A stretch of DNA of 64,000 nucleotides from Kushneria sinocarnis (GTDB lineage: Bacteria; Pseudomonadota; Gammaproteobacteria; Pseudomonadales; Halomonadaceae): NCBI RefSeq assembly GCF_003633775.1, contig NZ_RBIN01000007.1, positions 62,001-126,000 of the forward strand. Direction: 5' to 3'. Shown here piece by piece: positions 58,104 through 64,000 of the stretch. Position 1 is the stretch's first letter, and the number at the start of each line of letters is the position of its first letter. The position numbers and the translations under genes were made by a program. Under the pieces are notes generated by a model. That model saw nothing but the letters and a program-made list of their open reading frames with translations, was not told where the DNA came from and searched no databases.

Positions 58104-59624
58104 TCATCGGCCATTGTGGCGTTTGGCCTCCATGCGGCGGCGCAGCATCGGACCGACCAGCCAGGGCAGGATCAGCCCGAGCAGGGCAATCGCCCAGATG
58201 GTGACGGACAGCGGCGTGGACCAGAGGACCGACCAGTCGCCATCGGAGAGGCTCAGCGCATGGCGCAGGTTCTTTTCCATTTCCGGGCCCAGCAGCAGCC
58301 CCAGAATGATCGGTACCAGTGGTATCTCCAGCTTGCGCAGCAGATAACCGAGTACCCCGAAGGCGATCATGAAATACAGATCGAAGGTCGAGTGGCTGAT
58401 CGAGTAGATGCCGACAATGGCCACCAGGGTCACCAGCGGCATCAGATATTTCGGCGGCACCGACAGGATCTTCACGAAGAGGCCGACCATCGGGATGTTC
58501 AGCAGCAGCAGCAGCAGATTACCGATCAGCAGCGCGGCGATCACGCCCCAGACGATCTCGGCATGCTGCTGAAACATCATCGGCCCCGGCGTGATGTTGA
58601 GCGAGACCAGCATTGCCAGCAGCACGGCAGTGGTGCCGCTGCCGGGAATGCCGAGCGTCAGCATCGGCACCAGTGCGCCATTGGCCGCGCCATTGTTGCC
58701 TGCCTCCGGTGCCGCCACACCCCGCGGGTCACCTTCGCCGAAGCGGTTCTTGCTGCCGAGCATGCGTTTCTCCACCGTATAGCTCAGAAAGCTGCCCAGT
58801 GAAGCGCCGGCACCCGGCAGTACCCCGGAGATGAACCCCACCACGCCACTGCGCAGGCTGGTGGGCAGCACGGCCACGATCTCCCGCCAGCGCAGCTTGA
58901 GACGATTCATCTTCACGCTGCTGTCCCCGTCGCCGGCACGACGCTCGATGAAGAACAGCAGCTCCGAGATGGCAAACAGACCCACGATGGCAATGATGAA
59001 ATCGATGCCCTCGTAGAGCTCGAGGATGCCGAAGGTGAATCGCTGGCTGCCGGTGGAAATATCGATGCCGATGGTCGACATCATCAGGCCCAGGGCCGCC
59101 GCCATCAGGGTCTTGATCGGGTTCTTGCCGGTAATGCCGCCCAGGGTGGCAAAGGCCAGCACGAACAGGGCGAAGTATTCGGCGGCTCCGAAGGTCAGGG
59201 CGAACCGGGCCAGCAGTGGTGCCAGCAGAATCAGGCCGACACAGGCAATCAGGCTGCCGACGAAGGAGGCCACGGCAGAGATGGCCAGTGCCTCGGCTGC
59301 CTTGCCCTGTTGTGCCATGGGATAGCCATCCAGGCAGGTCATCATCGCCGGTTCGTCCCCCGGGATGTTGAGCAGGATGGAGGAGATCCGGCCACCATAC
59401 ATCGCCCCGGCATAGACGGCCGTCAGCATGATCAGGGCAGATTCCGGGGGCAGGCCGAGCGTGAAGGCCAGCGGAATCAGGATGGCGACACCGTTGGCCG
59501 GGCCGAGCCCGGGCAGGGCACCGATCAGGGTGCCGAGAAAACAGCCGGCCAGCGCCAGCAGCAGGTTCATGGGCGTCAGGGCGACGCCAAAGCCGGCGAG
59601 CAGGGCATTGAGGGTATCCATCAC
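58104..59624 (-). CDS. tctA: Tripartite tricarboxylate transporter, large membrane subunit
   Basis: Main permease of a TctCBA secondary transporter, 506 residues with about twelve helices. The conserved glycine-rich segments GTLIGALPGLGPANGVAIL and FISGVLPGAGASLGSFLSY are both present. Together with TctB and the periplasmic TctC it imports a carboxylate using an ion gradient. Citrate is the classical substrate, but substrate cannot be told from sequence. The start overlaps the tctB stop by four bases. Confidence 0.94.
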   Translation of the reverse strand: MMDTLNALLAGFGVALTPMNLLLALAGCFLGTLIGALPGLGPANGVAILIPLAFTLGLPPESALIMLTAVYAGAMYGGRISSILLNIPGDEPAMMTCLDGYPMAQQGKAAEALAISAVASFVGSLIACVGLILLAPLLARFALTFGAAEYFALFVLAFATLGGITGKNPIKTLMAAALGLMMSTIGIDISTGSQRFTFGILELYEGIDFIIAIVGLFAISELLFFIERRAGDGDSSVKMNRLKLRWREIVAVLPTSLRSGVVGFISGVLPGAGASLGSFLSYTVEKRMLGSKNRFGEGDPRGVAAPEAGNNGAANGALVPMLTLGIPGSGTTAVLLAMLVSLNITPGPMMFQQHAEIVWGVIAALLIGNLLLLLLNIPMVGLFVKILSVPPKYLMPLVTLVAIVGIYSISHSTFDLYFMIAFGVLGYLLRKLEIPLVPIILGLLLGPEMEKNLRHALSLSDGDWSVLWSTPLSVTIWAIALLGLILPWLVGPMLRRRMEAKRHNGR

Positions 59625-60067
59625 TGAAACTCCAGTAGGCCGGCGGGCAGGGTCAGTTCAAGACCGTAGTTGAACAGGGCGTAACCGATCGCGGCGCCGC
59701 ACACCCCCACCAGGCCGGCGCGCAGCAGCGGTGCCCCCATGCGCCAGCAGAGGATGGCCACCCCCAGGGTGGTGGCGATCGGGAAGCCGATGGGCTCAAG
59801 GGTCAGGGTGTAGACGATCAGAACCAGTACGGCGATGATCATCTCGAGCAGGGTACGCCCCAGTGGCCAGGCATTGTCGGGGTCCGGTCGAACCATCAGA
59901 TAGAGGCTGGTCAGGGCGAGTACCACGGCCAGCAGGGTGGGAAAGGTGGAAGGGCCTACCGGCCCGCCACCGCCGAAGGATACCGGGATCTGCTGAGCCT
60001 GCCAGCCGTACGCGACGGCCAGCAGCAGCATCAGGACCCCGAAGATGCGATCGTTCAGAAAGCTCAT
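59621..60067 (-). CDS. tctB: Tripartite tricarboxylate transporter, small membrane subunit
   Basis: A 148-residue membrane protein with four hydrophobic segments, the size and layout of TctB. Sequence conservation in this family is low; GGGGPVGPSTFPTLLAVVLA near residue 32 is a family-like feature. It overlaps tctC upstream and tctA downstream by four bases each, so the three are translated together. Confidence 0.88.
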   Translation of the reverse strand: MSFLNDRIFGVLMLLLAVAYGWQAQQIPVSFGGGGPVGPSTFPTLLAVVLALTSLYLMVRPDPDNAWPLGRTLLEMIIAVLVLIVYTLTLEPIGFPIATTLGVAILCWRMGAPLLRAGLVGVCGAAIGYALFNYGLELTLPAGLLEFQ

Positions 60068-61065
60068 TGCACCAGCCCGATCTCGCGAGAGAGCTGCTGG
60101 AGCTCCTTGATCTGCTGTTGAACGTATGCGTCAAACTCCTGGCCGGACTTGTGGAAGGGCATCAGGCCGTTCTGCTGCATGACCTTCTTCCACTCATCGC
60201 TGGCATACACCTGATCAAGGGTGTCTACCCACCACTGGTAGGTCTCGTCGGAAACGCCTTTCGGGAGATAGAAACCGCGCCAGTTGGGAGCGACTTCATC
60301 AATACCCTGTTCCCTGGCAGTGGGCAGATCGTCCAGCGGCTCCGGCAGGCGCTGATCGGCAAGCACGGCCAGCACCTTGAGATCACCGGATTCGATGAAG
60401 CCCCGGGACTCCGAGATGTCGCCGGTAAAGGCATCAATATGACCGCCGATGACCTGGGTGATCGCCTCGCCGCCATTGTTATAGGAGAGGTACTTGATCC
60501 GGCGCAGGTTATCAACATCCGCCTTCCGGGCGGTCTGCAATACCTTGAGGTGATCCCAGCCGCCGGTAGCGCTGCCGCCGGCAAACGAGACGCTGCCCGG
60601 ATTCTTCTTCAGCGCATCCATCAGTTCGGGCAGGCTGTCGTAGGGGGAGTCACTACCGACCGCGATGATCCCGTAATCCGCTCCCAGGGCGGCTGTCCAG
60701 CGCACCATGTCGGCCGACATGCCGGGGAACTGGTTCTGTGCCAGGCGGGTCGTGGTCGCCGTACTGGCCGCCACGATCAACTGATCATCCTTGCGGCGCT
60801 TGCTGACGGTATGGGCGTAGGCCACGCCGCCACCGGCACCTGCCATGTTGGTTGTCTGGACGCTGGCGGGAACCAGATCGAGCTGCTCGAGCAAGCGTCC
60901 CACGCTGCGGCAGGTGAAATCCCAGCCGCCGCCCGGATCGGAAGGCGCAATACAGTCGACCTTGCCCGAGGGCTGAAAGGCGAAGGCGGTGGAAGCGCCA
61001 AGCGCCAGGGTGGCGGCCGTCACCCACCCCAGTGCCCGGCCCATGAAGCGTGATTTGTTGAACAT
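60064..61065 (-). CDS. tctC: Tripartite tricarboxylate transporter, periplasmic binding protein
   Basis: Solute-binding receptor of the TctCBA system, 333 residues. A Sec signal peptide is visible with a basic start, a hydrophobic core and the cleavage-like ASTAFAFQ near residue 28. The mature part shows PSDPGGGWDFTCRSVGRLL, NMAGAGGGVAYAHT and SFAGGSATGGWDHLK, typical of the Bug/TctC family. An AGGGG site precedes the ATG. The leader holds a 10-bp inverted repeat, and repeated CATGTC sites lie further upstream. Confidence 0.93.
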   Translation of the reverse strand: MFNKSRFMGRALGWVTAATLALGASTAFAFQPSGKVDCIAPSDPGGGWDFTCRSVGRLLEQLDLVPASVQTTNMAGAGGGVAYAHTVSKRRKDDQLIVAASTATTTRLAQNQFPGMSADMVRWTAALGADYGIIAVGSDSPYDSLPELMDALKKNPGSVSFAGGSATGGWDHLKVLQTARKADVDNLRRIKYLSYNNGGEAITQVIGGHIDAFTGDISESRGFIESGDLKVLAVLADQRLPEPLDDLPTAREQGIDEVAPNWRGFYLPKGVSDETYQWWVDTLDQVYASDEWKKVMQQNGLMPFHKSGQEFDAYVQQQIKELQQLSREIGLVQ

Positions 61066-61471
61066 GAAGATGAACCCCTGCTGTCAATCGGAGAGATTTT
61101 TTCAGCGTTTGCGGTTGTCGGAATCGACGCTGAAAAGTTCCGGCTTGAGCGAGAGTTAATCACCGTTCATGTCAGGGTCAATCAATGCCTGACATGTTGC
61201 GACTAAAGTGTAAACCTGCTGAAACATGTCGGGAAAAGGCTTGAATATCAAAATCTTGCAATAATGTAAGGTTTCGGGTGGGCAGCCGTTGCAAACGGAA
61301 ATGACGTATCCGTGCGGGCGGAAAGGCCAAGCATGGCAGACCACCGGGCTGGATACGCGAGGGCAGCAGGCATCGTCTGCAGCAGGCTGAATGACAAGTC
61401 CTGTGGTACCGACACGACAGTTTCGGCAGTGCGAGGATGACTGCAGGGAGCAAAAGAGGGGACAGGGGAAA
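61066..61471. other. Regulatory gap between tctC and tRNA-Gly
   Basis: No gene is supported in these 406 bases. TTTTCAGCGT (61099-61108) and ACGCTGAAAA (61127-61136) form an inverted repeat in the tctC leader. Three copies of a CATGTC-type arm follow upstream: CATGTCAGG (61168-61176), CCTGACATG (61188-61196, inverted) and AACATGTC (61223-61230). They look like binding sites for a regulator of tctCBA. The gap marks the last host-like sequence before the tRNA and island. Confidence 0.5.
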
Positions 61472-61547
61472 TGGAGCGGGCAACGAGGCTCGAACTCGCG
61501 ACCCTCAGCTTGGGAAGCTGATGCTCTACCAACTGAGCTATGCCCGC
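61472..61547 (-). tRNA. tRNA-Gly (anticodon CCC)
   Basis: A 76-base cloverleaf with encoded CCA. The acceptor arms GCGGGCA and TGCCCGC pair fully. The anticodon arm TCAGC-TTCCCAA-GCTGA carries CCC, which reads GGG. The T arm contains GTTCGAGCC. The gene is complete although it borders an integrated element. Its 5' end, not its 3' end, faces the integrase. Confidence 0.95.
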
Positions 61548-61575
61548 TCGGCCTGAATAACGGCCTACAAACAAC

Positions 61576-61604
61576 AATCTAGAGCAGTGATGATGATGGG
61601 TCAA
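61576..61604 (-). promoter_or_regulatory. Candidate sigma-70 promoter of tRNA-Gly inside the end of the integrase gene
   Basis: On the minus strand TTGACC (61604-61599) is 17 bases from TAGATT (61581-61576), about 29 bases before the tRNA 5' end. The -35 hexamer includes the integrase TGA stop. The -10 is imperfect. Confidence 0.45.
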
Positions 61605-62707
61605 TCATGGTTGCTCTCTCCAGTGTGACTATTTTGTGCAGATAGCCGGTTGACGGCCTCCTGCACAGCTGTGGGTCTCAAATGAGCATAGCGCTGGGTT
61701 GTGTTAATGTCAGAGTGCCCCATTGCCTTGCTCAGGACTTCCATCGGCACATCGGCATTCAGCAGGTAGCTGGCAAACGTGTGGCGGGCATCGTGACGTC
61801 TAAAATCTTCGATGCCCGCCTCGCGTATTGCTGTATTGAATGCGCGCTTCATATCTTTTATGCGCTCTCCCTTCCAGTTGCAGAACACCCAGGGCGATTC
61901 CGGGCAATTCCTGTCCCTGAACGCCTTTCTGCCCCTGATGGCTTTCATGGCCTCATCGTTGAGCGGCACGATCCGGTCTTCCTTCATCTTGCGATTCTGA
62001 CGACTCGGGATTCGCAGTAGACATCTCTGCATATCCACCCGATCCCATGTCAGAGCGCTCACGTCTCCCGCCCTGAGACCTGTAAACACCGACAAGCGGA
62101 TGTGATCTCCGATCCATGGCGCCCGTTTGTTCCGGTCAGCCACGGCTATCAGGCGCTCGATCTGGCTGCGCTCCGCCCATCGGGTCCGCCCCCGCGGCTC
62201 CTGCTCTTTCTGCCGGTGAGCCGGGTTGGGAATATCCCAGTCCAGTTCGTTGCGACAGTAGTTGCACGCAGCGCTGATCAGTCCGGTCTCCTTGTTCACG
62301 GTGCTGGCCCCGACGCTCTCCCTGCGCCGGCGGCGATACGCCCGTATTTCCGATGGATGGATGTCCTCGATCATCCGGCCGTCGAACGCCTCCATGACAT
62401 GCCTGACGATGTATGCAGCACGACTGCGCCCAAATGACTGCACATAGCCCTTGGCAGCCATGTAAGCATCGAGAACGTCTTTCAATGCGTGCTTTTGCTT
62501 CTCCTGGGGCTTGCCCCACACACGCTGCTGATGCGCTTCGTACTTCCATTTGCTCAGAAGCGCATCGGCCTCTTGCTGAGCACCAGCGCGATCTACCCGG
62601 ATTTTAGTAGACTGTCGATGACGCTCTCCGTCTGCTCCGATCCAGCTGGCCCACCAGTACGGCGAGCCTGACCGCTGGTAGAGCCCGTCTTTCTGTTTTC
62701 GCGGCAT
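61601..62707 (-). CDS. Tyrosine recombinase (phage/island integrase)
   Basis: Site-specific recombinase of 368 residues. The N-terminal arm-type region includes RSGSPYWWASWIGADGERH, followed by a core-binding domain and the catalytic domain. Catalytic residues seen are Arg in FTGLRAGDVSALTW, the His-X-X-Arg box in HDARHTFASYLL, His in AMGHSDINTTQRYAHL and the Tyr nucleophile in the same segment. The ATG at 62707 has an AGGAGAAGG site; the longer start at 62746 is rejected. It overlaps the upstream winged-helix gene by 115 bases. The neighbouring tRNA-Gly is the probable attachment site. Confidence 0.93.
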   Translation of the reverse strand: MPRKQKDGLYQRSGSPYWWASWIGADGERHRQSTKIRVDRAGAQQEADALLSKWKYEAHQQRVWGKPQEKQKHALKDVLDAYMAAKGYVQSFGRSRAAYIVRHVMEAFDGRMIEDIHPSEIRAYRRRRRESVGASTVNKETGLISAACNYCRNELDWDIPNPAHRQKEQEPRGRTRWAERSQIERLIAVADRNKRAPWIGDHIRLSVFTGLRAGDVSALTWDRVDMQRCLLRIPSRQNRKMKEDRIVPLNDEAMKAIRGRKAFRDRNCPESPWVFCNWKGERIKDMKRAFNTAIREAGIEDFRRHDARHTFASYLLNADVPMEVLSKAMGHSDINTTQRYAHLRPTAVQEAVNRLSAQNSHTGESNHD

Positions 62708-62931
62708 GTCCTTCTCCTGCCAGACACGCTTGGCTCCGCGCCGCACTGAGTATGCACAGCAGAGTGCTCGCGAGCAAAGCGCGTGATCTCTTCAGCATGA
62801 ATTCGAGGCGATCGGGGCAGCGGGTAGGATGCTGCCAGCTTCCCCGACTCAACGAGTCGCCTGATGGTCCGATGCGAAGAAAAGCCGAGGAGCGGGGCTG
62901 CCTCGGCATAGGTGTAGAATTGCTTGTCCAT
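62593..62931 (-). CDS. Small winged-helix protein, possible excisionase
   Basis: A 112-residue protein. The first 60 residues form a MerR/excisionase-like winged helix: FYTYAEAAPLLGFSSHRTIR, then a basic wing and RIHAEEITRFAREH. The C-terminal half is Ser/Arg/Gly-rich and overlaps the integrase gene in another frame, so it may be unstructured. A GGGAGGGG site precedes the ATG, which itself overlaps the stop of the 58-residue gene upstream (TGATG). Position next to an integrase suggests an Xis-type directionality factor or a repressor. Confidence 0.68.
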   Translation of the reverse strand: MDKQFYTYAEAAPLLGFSSHRTIRRLVESGKLAASYPLPRSPRIHAEEITRFAREHSAVHTQCGAEPSVSGRRRTCRENRKTGSTSGQARRTGGPAGSEQTESVIDSLLKSG

Positions 62932-63107
62932 CACCCCTCCCGATATTTCTGCGCCTCTTCCAGCAACCATGCCCGCTGCACGCTGTCAGGCGGACGCTTC
63001 ATTGCCAGTTCTCGCGCCGCTTCGGCCTTGAAGTGACGCTCTATGCGGTCAATGGTGTGCGTAAATCCGATGTCTTTGATGGACTGAAGGTCGCTGTCGA
63101 TTGTCAT
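62931..63107 (-). CDS. Small unknown island protein (58 residues)
   Basis: A short, charged, helical protein that begins MTIDSDLQSIKDIGFTHTID and ends AWLLEEAQKYREG. The AAAGAGAAAG stretch before the ATG may serve as a ribosome site. The stop overlaps the start of the winged-helix gene (TGATG), which supports it as a real, co-translated gene. I do not recognise the family. Confidence 0.55.
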   Translation of the reverse strand: MTIDSDLQSIKDIGFTHTIDRIERHFKAEAARELAMKRPPDSVQRAWLLEEAQKYREG

Positions 63108-63131
63108 TGCTTTCTCTTTCCACAGATGTCG

Positions 63132-63344
63132 TTATGTCGAATCACATTGAAGGCAGCCCTGATCATGTAGGCCCATATGATCGACGCACATATCCCGCAA
63201 AATATCTTGCTTCCATCCATTAAGGATGATCTCCACTGCCCCCGAGTAGTCAGCGCCAAGCTCGGATCGCCATTTCGGATATAAGCTGCCTCTTGATTTT
63301 AAGTTTACCAACCTTTCTTTTTTAGGATTTCCATCCCTCGCCAT
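63132..63344 (-). CDS. Small unknown island protein (70 residues)
   Basis: A hydrophilic protein starting MARDGNPKKERLVNLKSRGS, with three Cys in the C-terminal third (DMCVDHMGLHDQGCLQC), which could bind a metal. The ATG at 63344 has a GGGAGCGG site; an in-frame start at 63359 is possible. It overlaps the end of the gene upstream by about 40 bases. I do not recognise the family, and base composition is less GC-rich than in the host region. Confidence 0.45.
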   Translation of the reverse strand: MARDGNPKKERLVNLKSRGSLYPKWRSELGADYSGAVEIILNGWKQDILRDMCVDHMGLHDQGCLQCDST

Positions 63345-63529
63345 AACATCCGCTCCCATTTTGTCATCGGTTTATTTGCCAGCGCATAGTCATAAAATCT
63401 GCGACAGAAACTTTGGTAAGCTGCATTCGGCATAATCGAATATCCGGCTATGACTCTACCGTCGCTCGCTATCGCCCAGCACTTCCACATTCCTGACCGC
63501 TGCCTTCGCATTCTTGGCTTGATCATCAT
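63305..63529 (-). CDS. Small basic unknown island protein (74 residues)
   Basis: A basic protein rich in Met, Arg and Trp (MWKCWAIASDGRVIAGYSIM; MTKWERMLWRGMEILKKKGW). It lies 13 bases after the NinX-like gene on the same strand. A GAGGGATG stretch precedes two adjacent ATG codons at 63529 and 63526. I do not recognise the family. Its place among phage-type genes suggests an accessory early gene. Confidence 0.5.
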   Translation of the reverse strand: MMIKPRMRRQRSGMWKCWAIASDGRVIAGYSIMPNAAYQSFCRRFYDYALANKPMTKWERMLWRGMEILKKKGW

Positions 63530-63542
63530 GTGTAGTCATCCC

Positions 63543-63929
63543 TCATCCCATCAGTTCCTTCGGCACCTGAACCGGGTCACCAATCTCTGACATCACGATT
63601 GCCCGCATGGAGGCAATAAGCAGCGTTCTGCCGCAGCACGACCCGATCCCGACAGGCATGGGCCATGTATACCACGGCTCTTCGCCTGAATATTTTTCTG
63701 CACTTGTGATGCACTCTTCAATCAGCGGGCCGCCCTGCGACCAGTCAGTTGATGGCCTAAAAGGAACTGTCTGTTCAGGCGCTATATCTACTGGTTGAGT
63801 AACTATCGCGCCATAGTGAATTGGCCCCCATTGCCCGAATGTCACATCATGACCGACTGCCCTAGCCACTGCGTAATCAAGCGCCGATCCTTCAAGATCA
63901 CACACATCCACTTCAACCATTTCTCTCAT
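63543..63929 (-). CDS. NinX-like (DUF2591) phage protein
   Basis: A 128-residue protein. The N-terminal LEGSALDYAVARAVGHDV and the motif FRPSTDWSQGGPLIE, followed by LLIASMRAIVMSEIGDPVQV, match the DUF2591/NinX family found in lambdoid and other phages. Its function is unknown. The ATG at 63929 has an AGGAGGAAG site; the frame extends upstream to 63992 through a terminator hairpin and is not coding there. It is the clearest phage marker in the element. Confidence 0.8.
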   Translation of the reverse strand: MREMVEVDVCDLEGSALDYAVARAVGHDVTFGQWGPIHYGAIVTQPVDIAPEQTVPFRPSTDWSQGGPLIEECITSAEKYSGEEPWYTWPMPVGIGSCCGRTLLIASMRAIVMSEIGDPVQVPKELMG

Positions 63930-63946
63930 CACTTCCTCCTGCGCAT

Positions 63947-63970
63947 AAAAAAGCCGAGCAGTGGCTCGGC
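63947..63970 (-). terminator. Intrinsic terminator upstream of the NinX-like gene
   Basis: On the minus strand a 7-bp stem GCCGAGC/GCTCGGC with a 4-base loop is followed by TTTTTT. It would end transcription coming from genes beyond the right edge, so the ninX-to-int genes would need a promoter between here and 63929 or some read-through. Confidence 0.82.
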
Positions 63971-64000
63971 GTCTCCAGATACCTGCTGCCAAAACGAGTG

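Noticed and set aside
62604-62909. 101-codon minus-strand frame overlapping the winged-helix gene
   Set aside because: The winged-helix frame has a strong ribosome site, the TGATG coupling and a recognisable fold; this frame has none.

Overview
The window is GC-rich chromosomal DNA of a gammaproteobacterium. Gene content and protein sequences fit the Halomonadaceae (Halomonas, Kushneria and relatives) best. This rests on a complete gltA / sdhCDAB / sucAB-lpd-sucCD block, a Pseudomonas-like nag PTS operon, a PutA without a DNA-binding domain and a TctCBA carboxylate transporter. The family assignment is an inference; no rRNA or other taxonomic marker lies in the window.

Layout. (1) 1-3.3 kb: cydD and cydC, minus strand; cydC runs off the left edge. 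(2) 3.4-5.1 kb: gltX and a tRNA-Ala(GGC) whose promoter overlaps the gltX stop codon. (3) 5.1-5.6 kb: a gene-free stretch with an AT-rich tract followed by four DnaA-box-like 9-mers. (4) 5.6-19.2 kb: the TCA cycle block. gltA is divergent from a run of nine plus-strand genes (sdhC to sucD), with good sigma-70 promoters facing both ways, strong hairpins in three intercistronic gaps and a terminator after sucD. SucB has two lipoyl domains. (5) 19.2-25.9 kb, minus strand: an alpha/beta hydrolase; a coupled trio of integral membrane protein, DUF2334 deacetylase and GT4 glycosyltransferase; RNase II; and a small NAD-binding protein. (6) 26.0-35.2 kb: an amino-sugar operon with GntR regulator, NagA, SIS-type deaminase, an EIIA-HPr-EI fusion, NagE, a BadF-type kinase and a HAD phosphatase. 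The fusion supplies the EIIA that NagE lacks, so the operon encodes a whole phosphorelay. (7) 35.2-37.7 kb: ycjX-ycjF. (8) 37.8-42.3 kb: a small YeaQ/YmgE-type membrane protein, a catalase gene broken by a one-base frameshift, and an intact large KatE-type catalase. (9) 42.4-50.4 kb: single genes, namely an acyltransferase, a tandem DUF1266 protein, an NlpC/P60 lipoprotein, an MFS transporter, a CDP-alcohol phosphatidyltransferase homologue, SlyD and a small membrane protein. (10) 50.4-56.2 kb: proline use (putP, putA and an AraC-type regulator) with candidate regulator sites. (11) 56.3-61.1 kb: a TerC/CBS protein and tctCBA. (12) 61.5-64 kb: tRNA-Gly(CCC), then a tyrosine integrase, a small winged-helix protein, short unknown genes and a NinX-like gene. 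This last part is less GC-rich and marks the start of a prophage or genomic island that continues past the right edge.

Most of the window is core metabolism. The points most worth checking are the DnaA-box cluster, the frameshifted catalase, the integrase sitting at the 5' (promoter) side of tRNA-Gly, the glycosyltransferase/deacetylase/membrane-protein trio, the tandem DUF1266 protein, and the repeated operator-like sites before nag, put and tct genes. I found no CRISPR array, insertion sequence or rRNA gene.
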